Source: Paeniglutamicibacter sp. Y32M11
GTDB lineage: Bacteria > Actinomycetota > Actinomycetes > Actinomycetales > Micrococcaceae
Length of the DNA stretch: 64,000 nucleotides
Assembly: GCF_019285735.1 (NCBI RefSeq)
Contig: NZ_CP079107.1
Coordinates: 3,534,001-3,598,000 of the forward strand
Direction: 5' to 3'
The position numbers were made by a program, and so were the translations under genes. Positions 25,929-34,621 of this stretch are shown here, in pieces (position 1 is the first letter of the stretch; each line of letters starts with the position of its first letter). The notes beneath the pieces are model-generated. The model was not told where the DNA came from. It did no database searches and was given only the letters and a program-made list of their open reading frames with translations.

Positions 25929-27917
25929 CTAGCGCACGTCCTGGTACTGGCTGCGGTCCACCGCGCGGGTGATGTTCCAGTAATCGAGCATCGGGTAGGG
26001 CCAGATCTGTGAGACCCGACCCTGCTTGTTTTTGTACCAGGTCTTCACCTCCGGGTGACCCCAAGCCTTGGCCCGGTTGGCCTCATCAAGATCTGCCACA
26101 AAGGACTCCAGTACCTCTGGCTGCAGGTCCAGTGCCTTGAGATCCTCACTGAGCACAATGCGCAGAGCATCAAGGATGTAGTTCAGTCCGTATTCGATCA
26201 TCGAGAAGAGCGAACCGTTCACCACGTGTCCGGTATTTGGCCCCGAGACCAGGAACAGGTTGGGGAAGCCCGGCACGGTAATGCCGGCATACGCGGTGGC
26301 GTTGCCTGCCCACTGCTCGTGCAGATCCTTGCCTTCGCGCCCGGTAATCTTCAGCGGCTCCAAGAATTCGGACGCGGTGAAGCCGGTGGCGTAGATGATG
26401 ACGTCGAGCTCGTGCAGCGTGCCCTCGCCATCGATGATGCCGTCGGCGCACATTTCTGTCATCCCGGAGGTGATCAGCGAGGTCTGCGGCTTTTTCAGGC
26501 TTGCTGACCAGACGCCGTTGTCGCGGAGCATGCGCTTACCGCCGACCACGTAGTCGGGGGTGACCTTGGCCAAAAGATCGGGGCGGTCGGCATACTGCTT
26601 CTTCAGCATGGCTTCGAGTTCGCTGCGCACCTTGGCGTTGGTGGCCGAGACGGACCCCGGAGTGGTCCAGTTCGGATCTCCCGCGGTGGTGTGCTGGCGT
26701 CCCTCGACACCCAACCAGTGCTGCCAGAAGCGCAGCCACTGCCCGTACTGTGGCAGGTGCTCGGCCAGCCACAGCACCGATTCGGGCATGTCCTCGTAGT
26801 AGAAGGGGGTGGGCAGCATCCATGGCGAGGAACGCTGGAAGACCTTAAGCTCTGCGACCTCATCAACGATGGCCGGGACGATTTGGTAGGCCGAGGCACC
26901 GGATCCGATGACCGCCACCCGCTTGCCGCGCAAATCGATGGCCGGGTCCCACTGAGCCGAGTGCACCTGGATGCCAGCAAATTTTTCGCGGCCCGGGGTG
27001 TCGGTGAACTTGGGGCGATCGAGCTGGCCCACCGCCGTGAGCACCGCGTTGAAATGACGCACCTCGGGAGCTGCACCGTCGATGCTCATTTCTACTGCCC
27101 AGAGTCCGGTGCTCTCATTCCAGGTAGCGCTGAGAACTTCGGCACCGAGCTGAACATTGGAGCTGATGCCGGCGCGGGCTGCCACCTCGCGGGTGTAGGA
27201 GAGGATCTCCGGTCCCTCGGAGAACTGCTGCGGCCAGTTATCGCGTTGGGCGAAGGAGAAGGAGTAGGCATAGTTGGGGGTGTCCAGCCGGACGCCCGGG
27301 TAGGTGTTCTTCCACCAGGTACCGCCAACTTCGTGGCCCTTTTCAAAGACGGTGTAGTCGTACCCGGCCTGCTTCAGGCGGTATGCGGCGGCCATGCCGG
27401 CAACGCCGGAGCCGATCACAGCGACGGTGAATTCGCGGGTGGGTGCCAGTTCCTTGGCATGGTGGCGCGGGGTGCCATTGTGCTGGGGCACCAGGGCCAT
27501 GTCGTGCATGAGCATCGGGTGGTATTCGCGGGTGGCGCCGTTAGTCATCCAGTCAAGAATGTCCGCAGCCTGTTCATCGGATAGAGGGGAGACGCTGGTC
27601 AGCTTTTCGTCGCGAACGCGGCGCAGGGCGTTGAAGGCGAGCTCGCGGGCGCGTTCCTGCGCAGCTGCGTCCAATCCACCGTGAGGTGTGCCCACGGTGT
27701 CAACCGGAGGCTGGGGTGGGCGCAGGTCTTCACGCAACATGGTGTAGTCCCCGGTCACCGCGGCCAGCGCCACCATGAGTGCCGGAAGATCGGTGGTCTG
27801 GATGATGCTGAGCAGTTCGTCGTCGTCCTCGGTAATGGGCGAGTATTGATCTCGCCAATACAGATCGTCGATCTTGGTCTGCGACGGGTCCTGGGTCAGG
27901 GTCTCGGTCATGTTCAC
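25929..27917 (-). CDS. Baeyer-Villiger monooxygenase, 4-hydroxyacetophenone monooxygenase-like
   Basis: This flavoprotein inserts oxygen next to a ketone using FAD, NADPH and O2. The 662-residue protein has a first Rossmann motif GSGVAG (169-174), the type I fingerprint FAGIQVHSAQW (313-323, FxGxxxHxxxW) and a second NADPH motif GSGASA near 340. An N-terminal extension of about 160 residues precedes the FAD motif. That extension is characteristic of the 4-hydroxyacetophenone monooxygenase subgroup (about 640 residues) rather than cyclohexanone monooxygenases (about 540). It is cotranscribed with the esterase and divergent from a GntR regulator. Preferred substrate is an aryl ketone by inference. 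Confidence 0.9.
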   Translation of the reverse strand: MNMTETLTQDPSQTKIDDLYWRDQYSPITEDDDELLSIIQTTDLPALMVALAAVTGDYTMLREDLRPPQPPVDTVGTPHGGLDAAAQERARELAFNALRRVRDEKLTSVSPLSDEQAADILDWMTNGATREYHPMLMHDMALVPQHNGTPRHHAKELAPTREFTVAVIGSGVAGMAAAYRLKQAGYDYTVFEKGHEVGGTWWKNTYPGVRLDTPNYAYSFSFAQRDNWPQQFSEGPEILSYTREVAARAGISSNVQLGAEVLSATWNESTGLWAVEMSIDGAAPEVRHFNAVLTAVGQLDRPKFTDTPGREKFAGIQVHSAQWDPAIDLRGKRVAVIGSGASAYQIVPAIVDEVAELKVFQRSSPWMLPTPFYYEDMPESVLWLAEHLPQYGQWLRFWQHWLGVEGRQHTTAGDPNWTTPGSVSATNAKVRSELEAMLKKQYADRPDLLAKVTPDYVVGGKRMLRDNGVWSASLKKPQTSLITSGMTEMCADGIIDGEGTLHELDVIIYATGFTASEFLEPLKITGREGKDLHEQWAGNATAYAGITVPGFPNLFLVSGPNTGHVVNGSLFSMIEYGLNYILDALRIVLSEDLKALDLQPEVLESFVADLDEANRAKAWGHPEVKTWYKNKQGRVSQIWPYPMLDYWNITRAVDRSQYQDVR

Positions 27918-27991
27918 TCCTTGTGCTGCTGGACGATGGCGTTTCCTTGTCCGGGAACGCTCGAAGGCTTGAGACTAGTGTCACGCACAAG

Positions 27992-28001
27992 TTATGCATA
28001 A
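27992..28001. promoter_or_regulatory. Palindrome TTATGCATAA in the monooxygenase/GntR divergent promoter
   Basis: The 129-bp gap between the monooxygenase gene and the GntR gene contains this perfect 10-bp palindrome about 75 bp from the monooxygenase ATG and 45 bp before gntR. The length and symmetry suit a GntR/FCD operator. The same decamer recurs at 50287-50296 upstream of another operon. Confidence 0.45.
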
Positions 28002-28046
28002 GTCAACGTAAAATGTATTCTTTGTAGCGTTTGGTATGATTCCCCT

Positions 28047-28757
28047 ATGGCTAAGATGACCGATTCAGAGACCCTGTCCAAACACATCAGGGACGCCCTA
28101 CGGAATGACATCCTTGAGGGCAGATGGGCTCCGGGCGCGAAACTACAGCTCACCCGGCTCTCTGAGCACTACGACACTTCAAGCACCGTGATCCGCGAGG
28201 CCCTCACGCGCCTGGTGGGCGATCAACTGGTCACGCTGCGCCCCAACCGCGGATTCTTTGTTCCCGAGCTGTCGCTGGCAGAACTCAGCGACATCACCGA
28301 GATGCGTTGCGTCAACGAATCACTGGCCGTCGCCTTGGCCGTCGAGCGCGGCTCGATCGCGTGGGAAAGTGAACTCATCGCTGCCCACCACACCCTTGAA
28401 CGCACCGAGCGACGTTCGGTGGAAAATCCCGAAGTGCACACCGAGGCGTGGAATCACGCCCACCAGTTATTCCACGCAAAACTTGTGGAGGCCTGCGAGG
28501 TTCCCCTGCTGCTCAATCTGACCTGCATCCTCTCCGATTTAACTCAGCTCTACGGCCGCTGGGCCGGCACCGCAACTCGCGATGTAAAACGCGACGTTGA
28601 TAAGGAACACCGCGATATCTTGGATGCTGCACTGGCCCGGAACGCCACGCTGACCGGCACCCTGCTGCGCAATCACTACGAAACCACGCTTAATGCCATC
28701 AAGAAGGCAGGCGAGGTGGGTATGGCCAGCACGCTGACTGGCACGTCCGCACCTTAA
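28047..28757 (+). CDS. GntR-family transcriptional regulator (FCD subfamily)
   Basis: The 236-residue protein has an N-terminal winged helix (LSKHIRDALRNDILEGRWAPGAKL ... HYDTSSTVIREALTRLVGDQLVTLRPNRGFFV) and an all-helical FCD ligand domain. Its metal/ligand histidines lie around HQLFHAKLVEACE and RDILDAALARNATLTGTLLRNHYE. It is divergent from the Baeyer-Villiger monooxygenase-esterase operon, which it most likely represses until a pathway acid binds. A hairpin terminator follows. Confidence 0.92.
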   Translation: MAKMTDSETLSKHIRDALRNDILEGRWAPGAKLQLTRLSEHYDTSSTVIREALTRLVGDQLVTLRPNRGFFVPELSLAELSDITEMRCVNESLAVALAVERGSIAWESELIAAHHTLERTERRSVENPEVHTEAWNHAHQLFHAKLVEACEVPLLLNLTCILSDLTQLYGRWAGTATRDVKRDVDKEHRDILDAALARNATLTGTLLRNHYETTLNAIKKAGEVGMASTLTGTSAP

Positions 28758-28787
28758 CGGCGCGTCCTAATGAACGGCAAACCAGGC

Positions 28788-28827
28788 AAGGGCGGATATC
28801 TGGCGCAAACGCCTGATACCCGCCCTT
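28788..28827. terminator. Hairpin between GntR and VAO-type oxidase genes
   Basis: Two 18-nt arms starting AAGGGCGG and ending CCGCCCTT, with two mismatches and a 4-nt CAAA loop, are followed on the + strand by TTCTCTGTTT. The two flanking genes converge here. Confidence 0.85.
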
Positions 28828-28834
28828 TCTCTGT

Positions 28835-30415
28835 TTAGCCGAGGTTAACCACTTCGGGAACCGAAGAGCGACCCTCCCGGTAACGCTCGGGCCAGACGCC
28901 CTGTTTACCCGGGGCAATAATTCCCGCCGGGTCCAAGGCGTCCTTGATCTTTTCCTGCAATCGACGCAGTGAGTGGTTGTTGAAGTCGAAGCCGTCGGCG
29001 ATGCGATCCATGTAGTCCACGTGGCTGCGGTACGGAGCATATCCCTTGGCGCGGGCCACATCTAGCAGCTCCGCGTACAGGGCACGCGCCCTGCCCAGCA
29101 TCTCCTCATTTCCACGCTCGAAGAAGATCATCGTTACGTGAACCATATGCCGGGGGTACAGGTGGTACCCGATGTACAAATCAAAACCGTACTTGGCGTA
29201 CAGCCGCTTGGCTTCCTGGTAGAAGGTGTAGACCTCTTCACCGCGTGCGGGAATGATTGGTGCCGCATCGATGTGTCCACCGTCCTGCGCCGCCCACCCC
29301 ACCGTTGACAGCGGCTTCAGCGTGGGAACCCCGGCCATCTGCGTGCGGTCCAAAGCTGCAATGTCCTCATGCTGCAGGGCCAATCCTTCGGTGCCCGAGT
29401 AGAAGCGGGCGTCCACCCGAGCCCCGGGGATCACCGCGATGCGCTCGTTAATGATCTCGAGGCGGCGCTCGCACAATCCGCGGTCCCCGTAGAGCGCAAA
29501 CTTGGCGTTCCACTGGCCCAGCCCAAATTCCTGGCGCATTTCTTCCAGCCGCCAGTCCGGGATTGATCCCTCGCCCTGCCAGAAGGAGGCGCGATTCCCG
29601 CGCATGGTCGCCGCGCGCACCACGTTGCCACACAGCGCGTTGTTCTGGATGATTTCCTCGCGACGCAACGTGGTGAGGATGTCGATCAGTTGCGGCAGAT
29701 CTTCCTCGTTAGCCACGGCAATGTCGCCGTTGACGTAAGTGTTGGGAGCCGGCTGCAGCCAGAGCCCCACCTGCGTGACAACTCCAAGGTTCGACTGGGT
29801 AAAGAGCCCATCTAGGGTAGGACCAAATCCGCCCTGGAATAGCGGTCCCAAATCGGTGCCCTCCATGGCGCCCATACCGGTGCGCACCAGCTCACCGTCG
29901 GGAAGCACCACATCCATTCCACAGAGCTGCTTCACATGATCCCCATGCGGAGTCATCCCGTAGCCACGGTCGAGCATATTGCCCATCACCGAACCCCAGC
30001 CCAGCGCCGGAACACTGATCCATAGATTGAGTCCACGTTCCTTGATGTACTCAAAGAGATCAAAGAAGGTGACTCCGGGTTCCACGATGGCATAACAGAG
30101 CCTGTCATCAACGGCAATGATCCGATTCATGCGGCTCAAATCCAAGGCAACCATGCCCGAATCACGCGGTTCGGGTCCCCCGTAACCCAGGTTCTTACCG
30201 CAGGAGAAGACCCACAAGGGGACCTCAAGCTCGGTGGCCAGCTTCACCAGGCCCTGCACCTCCGCGGTGTTGGCGGGACGCACACCTGGCCACGGATTAC
30301 GCCCCGGGTTCAGCGGGTAGGGGTCAATATAGCCCGCAGAGCTGTCCAATGACACCACGTTGTCCCCACCGACGATGTTCTCGGCCCTACGCAGGAATTC
30401 CTCGCGACGATCCAT
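28835..30415 (-). CDS. FAD-linked oxidase, vanillyl-alcohol oxidase / 4-cresol dehydrogenase family
   Basis: Members of this family oxidise the side chain of 4-alkylphenols (4-cresol, 4-ethylphenol, eugenol, vanillyl alcohol) through a quinone methide. The 526-residue protein has the FAD loop WVFSCGKNLGYGGPEP (68-83) and MGNMLDRGYGMTPHGDH, whose aspartate matches the catalytic Asp of vanillyl-alcohol and eugenol oxidases. The C-terminal GYAPYRSHV supplies the expected Tyr-Arg pair. The usual covalent-FAD histidine segment appears as PRHMVHVT rather than a MHH motif, so covalent attachment is uncertain. It is divergent from a LysR regulator. It could feed the aryl-ketone route of the adjacent monooxygenase. 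Confidence 0.88.
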   Translation of the reverse strand: MDRREEFLRRAENIVGGDNVVSLDSSAGYIDPYPLNPGRNPWPGVRPANTAEVQGLVKLATELEVPLWVFSCGKNLGYGGPEPRDSGMVALDLSRMNRIIAVDDRLCYAIVEPGVTFFDLFEYIKERGLNLWISVPALGWGSVMGNMLDRGYGMTPHGDHVKQLCGMDVVLPDGELVRTGMGAMEGTDLGPLFQGGFGPTLDGLFTQSNLGVVTQVGLWLQPAPNTYVNGDIAVANEEDLPQLIDILTTLRREEIIQNNALCGNVVRAATMRGNRASFWQGEGSIPDWRLEEMRQEFGLGQWNAKFALYGDRGLCERRLEIINERIAVIPGARVDARFYSGTEGLALQHEDIAALDRTQMAGVPTLKPLSTVGWAAQDGGHIDAAPIIPARGEEVYTFYQEAKRLYAKYGFDLYIGYHLYPRHMVHVTMIFFERGNEEMLGRARALYAELLDVARAKGYAPYRSHVDYMDRIADGFDFNNHSLRRLQEKIKDALDPAGIIAPGKQGVWPERYREGRSSVPEVVNLG

Positions 30416-30464
30416 AACTCACCCTTCTGGTTCCCGGCTTCAGGCCCGGGAGCTAACTCAATAA

Positions 30465-30484
30465 ATCAAATGTTTTGTACTGAT
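30465..30484. promoter_or_regulatory. Candidate LysR binding site
   Basis: ATCA and TGAT flank a 12-nt AT-rich spacer in the 97-bp gap between the divergent oxidase and lysR genes. This is a dyad of the size LysR regulators use, placed 29 bp before the lysR ATG. Confidence 0.4.
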
Positions 30485-30512
30485 CCAACGCCATCATCAA
30501 TAGGATTGACCC

Positions 30513-31454
30513 ATGAACCTTGAATCGCATCCCCGACTCACACTGCGCCAACTATGGCACTTTGTTGTCGCCGCCGAGGCCGGGACCATGGCAGAGGCTG
30601 CGCGACGTCTGCACATGGCACCGTCGGCGATATCGATGTCGATTGCCGAACTCGAACGGATCATCGGCTCCGACCTAGCGATCAAACGCCGTGCCAAGGG
30701 ACTAACGCTGACCGCCACCGGACGAACCGTCCTGGGCCAAGCCCGAGTCCTGCTGGAGTTGGCCGGAGAACTCGAAACCCTGGGTCAAGGAACCCGCGCC
30801 TCGTTGCGTGGACCGCTGACCGTGGGCTGTTTTATGAGCCTTGGCCCCACCATCATTCCCACTATGCTTCGCGCCTTCGCCGAGCAATGCCCGCACGTGG
30901 AAGTCGACTTCGTTGAGGGTTACCACGCGGACCTGCAGCAGGCCTTGCTGGATGGCTCGATCGATGCGGCATTCCTCTATGGAGCCGAGATCTCCCCCAG
31001 CCTCTCCAGTGCACCGGTGACAGCGTCCGAGCTCTACGTCCTGGTCTCCAACGAGCATGCCCTCAGTGGGGCCGACTCCGTGTCGCTCATCGACATTGCC
31101 GGCGAACCTCTGGTGCTCTTTGACGCTGACCCGATTTCCCGGCGCATCCTGGGTTTGTTCGAGGAAGCGGGAATCACCCCCACCGTGCGGCACCGCTCGC
31201 GCAGTTACGCCACGGTGAGGTCCCTGGTGGGTTCGGGACGTGGAGTCGCACTCCTGTTCCAGCAACCCGAGCTCGAGGCTCCCTATCAGGAGCTTCGAGT
31301 GGTGCTCAAGCGTTTGGATGCCCCGGGGCTGGCCGGTGCCGCTGCGGTGCCGGTGTCCGTGGCGTGGCCGCGCAGCACCCGACTCAACGCCCGTGCCCAG
31401 GCTTGGGTCGAGGTTGCATCGGAACTGTTTGCCCACGCCACTCCCCCTGCCTAA
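30513..31454 (+). CDS. LysR-family transcriptional regulator
   Basis: The 313-residue protein has an N-terminal LysR helix-turn-helix (LRQLWHFVVAAEAGTMAEAARRLHMAPSAISMSIAELERIIGSDL) and a two-lobed periplasmic-binding-like effector domain from about residue 95. It is divergent from the VAO-type oxidase gene, which is its likely target. It converges with the luciferase-like monooxygenase gene so closely that the two stop codons share the four bases CTAA. Confidence 0.94.
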   Translation: MNLESHPRLTLRQLWHFVVAAEAGTMAEAARRLHMAPSAISMSIAELERIIGSDLAIKRRAKGLTLTATGRTVLGQARVLLELAGELETLGQGTRASLRGPLTVGCFMSLGPTIIPTMLRAFAEQCPHVEVDFVEGYHADLQQALLDGSIDAAFLYGAEISPSLSSAPVTASELYVLVSNEHALSGADSVSLIDIAGEPLVLFDADPISRRILGLFEEAGITPTVRHRSRSYATVRSLVGSGRGVALLFQQPELEAPYQELRVVLKRLDAPGLAGAAAVPVSVAWPRSTRLNARAQAWVEVASELFAHATPPA

Positions 31455-32785
31455 GCCAGGGTATTCGAGCGGATCGAGGACGGACGAGCCAGACCGAAGT
31501 TATCCCGCAGCGTGCTGCCCTCGTACTCGGTGCGGAAGTAGCCACGCTCCTGCAGCTCGGGAACGAGCTTGTCGCAGATCAGTTCAAACCCGCCGGGGTT
31601 AAACGGGGCGTTGAGGTTGAAGCCGTCGCAGGCCTTGGCATCAAACCAGTCAATCATCCGGTCGGCAACCGCCGAGGCGGTTCCGGCCATCCACTGATGT
31701 CCGGTGGAGCGGGCCAGATCAACGATCAGCTCGCGCAGGCTCATGCCCTGGTCTACCGACTTGCGGCGGTAGATCTGGTAGCGCGAGCCCAATGCCGGAT
31801 CATCGGAGAACCAGTCTTCGGGGATGGAATCGTTGAGGTCAAGACGGGTCAAATCCATCTTCAAATCAGCACCGACCTGCACACGACCGTTATCCATGTG
31901 GATGTTGTTGGCTAGGTGTTCGGCCAGCTCGTCGGCCTCGGCCTGGGTATCACCCAAGATCGGCAGGATGCCGGGGATGATCTTGATGTCATCGGGGTTG
32001 CGACCCTTGGCCGCTGCCATGGCCTTGAACTTGGCGTAGAACTCGACCGAGGGTTCCTTCAACGGCTGCGCCGTATAGATGCCATCGGCCACCGAGGAGC
32101 CCAGCTCCATGCCGGGTCCCGAGGATCCTGCCTGCACCATGACCGGGCGGCCCTGCGGGCTGCGTGGCATATTGATGGGTCCATCAACGGAGAAGAATTC
32201 GCCGCGGTGGTTGATCGGGTGGATCTTGGACGGATCAACGTACCAGCCACTGGCCTTGTCGTTGGTGACGGCATCGTCTTCCCACGAATCCCACAGCTGC
32301 TGAACGACATCAACAAATTCGGTGGCTCGGCGGTAACGCGTCGCCGGATCCGGGGCCTCGGTAATGCCGTAGTTTTGGAAGCCGTCGGAGGAGGTAACGA
32401 TGTTCCATCCAGCGCGGCCACCTGACATGTGGTCAAGCCCGGCCATCTGCCGGGCCAGGTTATACGGCTCGCTGAAGGAAGTAGAAACGGTACCGATCAG
32501 GCCAATATTCTTGGTACGAGCTGCCAATGCTGCCAGCACCGTCATCGGTTCGTAGAAGCCATTCATCTTGATGTCGCCGCGCATCACGGTATTGGCGTGG
32601 ACAATGTCGCCGAAGAAGATGGCGTCGAGCTTGGCGTCTTCTGCCATACGGGCCAGGTCGTAGACAAATTCTAAGTTGGCGAGCTCTTCGGAGCGGCTAC
32701 CATCCATGCGCCACGAGTCCTTGTGGTATCCGGCCGGCAACATGAAGGTCGTCAGGACCATGTGCTTGGGGTTCTTCGGTGCCAT
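31451..32785 (-). CDS. LLM-class FMNH2-dependent monooxygenase (NtaA/SnaA/DszA subgroup)
   Basis: This is a two-component flavin monooxygenase of about 444 residues with a luciferase-like barrel. Landmarks are KHMVLTTFMLPAGYHKDSWR at the start, FFGDIVH, the GLIGTVSTSFSEPYNLARQ flavin strand, SGGRAGWNIVTS and YGITEAPDPATRYRR. The NtaA/SnaA/DszA/EmoA subgroup cleaves C-N or C-S bonds or oxidises small heterocycles using FMNH2 from a separate reductase. ATG 32785 has AAAGGAGCC upstream, excluding the longer in-frame start. A candidate reductase partner is the fusion protein at 37567. Substrate unknown. Confidence 0.9.
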   Translation of the reverse strand: MAPKNPKHMVLTTFMLPAGYHKDSWRMDGSRSEELANLEFVYDLARMAEDAKLDAIFFGDIVHANTVMRGDIKMNGFYEPMTVLAALAARTKNIGLIGTVSTSFSEPYNLARQMAGLDHMSGGRAGWNIVTSSDGFQNYGITEAPDPATRYRRATEFVDVVQQLWDSWEDDAVTNDKASGWYVDPSKIHPINHRGEFFSVDGPINMPRSPQGRPVMVQAGSSGPGMELGSSVADGIYTAQPLKEPSVEFYAKFKAMAAAKGRNPDDIKIIPGILPILGDTQAEADELAEHLANNIHMDNGRVQVGADLKMDLTRLDLNDSIPEDWFSDDPALGSRYQIYRRKSVDQGMSLRELIVDLARSTGHQWMAGTASAVADRMIDWFDAKACDGFNLNAPFNPGGFELICDKLVPELQERGYFRTEYEGSTLRDNFGLARPSSIRSNTLA

Positions 32786-32902
32786 GAGATCAGGCTCCTT
32801 TCGCTCGATGCCCAGCGCAGCGCAGCGCCGGGGCAAATTCTTCTGTGGATGCTTACGTACATCGTGCCAATGTCTTGAAAGATCGTAAATAGAGAACTTT
32901 CA

Positions 32903-32915
32903 GAACATTATGTTC
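32903..32915. promoter_or_regulatory. 13-bp palindrome upstream of the LLM monooxygenase gene
   Basis: GAACAT-T-ATGTTC is a perfect dyad about 118 bp before the monooxygenase ATG, in an AT-rich stretch that stands out from the surrounding GC-rich DNA. It is a plausible operator. Confidence 0.45.
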
Positions 32916-32956
32916 AATATTTCTGATGTTGTGGAGAGATCATGACGGTTCGCCCG

Positions 32957-33000
32957 GCGGCGCATTGCCTCGGAAGATCTCGCGCCGTCGCCGGAGGCAA
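32957..33000 (-). terminator. Possible hairpin after the MHS transporter gene
   Basis: TTGCCTC and GAGGCAA arms enclose a GC-rich loop that can pair alternatively with GGCGGCGC/GCGCCG. It starts 12 bp beyond the transporter stop codon on the - strand. Confidence 0.45.
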
Positions 33001-33011
33001 CACGGGTACAC

Positions 33012-34367
33012 CTAGTGGTGCTGGAGCTCCTGCGCGGAAGATTCCTTCACTTGCTGGGATTGCGCACCCTCGGGGCTCATCCGCACGGCGATCAGTCCCA
33101 CGATGAGGACGGCGGCCCAGAAGACACCGACCCACACGAAGCCGCCAGCTAGGGTCAAGGCGGTGGCGATCATCGGAGTGAAGCCAGCGCCCAAGGTGGC
33201 GGCACCCTGGTAGGAAAGGGATGAGCCGGTATAGCGAACATCGGCGGGGAATAGCTCGGAGATGTAGGCACCAATCGGGCCGGCCAGGATGCCTTGAATA
33301 AGGCCATTGCCCACGAGCACCGCCAGCATGAAGCCCCACGCAGTTCCGTTATGCATCAGATAAAGGGCGGGGAAGGCCCACAAAACGCCGAGCACACCAC
33401 CAAGGGTCAGTACCGAACGGCGCCCAATGCGGTCCGATAGTCGCGCGGCCCAGAAACAGACAACAATCGTGACGACGGCGGCCAGGCCCTTGATATTCAA
33501 CACTGTCGAGCGCTCAACGCCCTCCCCCACGGCCACCGAAACACCCCAGGAGGTCAAGATGCCCTGCATCGTGTAGAAACCCAACGACGCCACGAGGGTG
33601 ATAACCACGGTGCGCGGATGGTTACGCAGCACGCGCATGATCGGGGTGCGGCGTTCCTTCTCGACCTCTGCGGCCTTGGACTCAAGGTCCTTGAACACCG
33701 GAGATTCGGCCACCTTAAGGCGGATCACCATGCCAATAACAATCAAGACGGCAGAGAAGAGGAATGGGATACGCCATCCCCACACCAAGAATTGGTCACC
33801 AGTGAGGGCGGAAACGCCCGAGACCATAAAGGTTGCCAGCAGGCCACCGGCAGGAGCGCCCGCGTTGGCGAATGAGGCCGCAAGCCCCCGCTTGGAGGCG
33901 GGAGCGTGCTCGAGGGCCATCAAGGTGGCCCCGCCCCACTCACCACCGACCGAAATTCCCTGCACCATGCGCAGCAGCACCAATATGATCGGCGCAGCAA
34001 TGCCGATGCTGGCGGTCGTTGGCAATAGGCCAATTGCGATGGTCGCGATGCCCATCATCATCATCGACAGGACCAGCATTCGTTTGCGACCAAGGACATC
34101 ACCGAAGTGGCCAAAGATGATGCCACCCAGAGGGCGGGCTAGATAACCGACGGCGAGCGTACCGAAGGAAGCGAAGAGCGCTACCCCGGGATCGAGGTTG
34201 CCGAAAAAGACCTTGTCGAAGATCAGCGCAGCAGCCGTCGCATAGAGGATGAAGTCGTAGTACTCAATAATGCTGCCCAGAAGGCTGGACCCCAAGATAC
34301 GACGCATGTTCTTGGTGTTCAGTGACTCACTGGCGGCGTCGCCGACCGTGGCTGATGATTTTTTCAT
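33012..34367 (-). CDS. MFS transporter, metabolite:H+ symporter (MHS) family
   Basis: This 451-residue protein has 12 membrane segments. It carries the MHS N-terminal pattern SSLLGSIIEYYDFILYATAAALIF, the loop-2/3 motif GGIIFGHFGDVLGRKRML and the RMVQGISVGGEWGGATLMALEHAP segment. Relatives import shikimate, alpha-ketoglutarate, proline/betaine or aromatic acids. It is divergent from the HpaB-type monooxygenase gene and shares its promoter gap with two similar palindromes, so a catabolic substrate of that operon is the likely cargo. Confidence 0.92.
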   Translation of the reverse strand: MKKSSATVGDAASESLNTKNMRRILGSSLLGSIIEYYDFILYATAAALIFDKVFFGNLDPGVALFASFGTLAVGYLARPLGGIIFGHFGDVLGRKRMLVLSMMMMGIATIAIGLLPTTASIGIAAPIILVLLRMVQGISVGGEWGGATLMALEHAPASKRGLAASFANAGAPAGGLLATFMVSGVSALTGDQFLVWGWRIPFLFSAVLIVIGMVIRLKVAESPVFKDLESKAAEVEKERRTPIMRVLRNHPRTVVITLVASLGFYTMQGILTSWGVSVAVGEGVERSTVLNIKGLAAVVTIVVCFWAARLSDRIGRRSVLTLGGVLGVLWAFPALYLMHNGTAWGFMLAVLVGNGLIQGILAGPIGAYISELFPADVRYTGSSLSYQGAATLGAGFTPMIATALTLAGGFVWVGVFWAAVLIVGLIAVRMSPEGAQSQQVKESSAQELQHH

Positions 34368-34461
34368 GGACTCGCAAACTTCCGTTGAAACCGAAATTGT
34401 GACCTAAGACATGATGACTCACCTCACACCGTCACGTCAATTTTTACGCATTTTTAACGAC

Positions 34462-34581
34462 AGAATATTTTATTCTTCGACCAACCCTCTGCTACCCCTG
34501 GGAATTTCTCCAGAAAGTTGAGGCCCTCGGTATTGCGCAAATCACGTTCAGGTATATAAACTTACACACAGAATATATTCT
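34462..34581. promoter_or_regulatory. Pair of GAATA-type dyads in the MHS/HpaB divergent promoter
   Basis: AGAATA-TTT-TATTCT at 34462-34476 and the perfect palindrome AGAATATATTCT at 34570-34581 lie 106 bp apart, one near each of the two divergent promoters. The shared half-site AGAATA suggests one regulator acting on both genes. The core GAATATATTC also occurs in the palindrome at 2911-2946. Confidence 0.5.
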
Positions 34582-34621
34582 TGCCTCGATGGGGCAAGTC
34601 CAGTCAGCTAAGGAGAATCCC

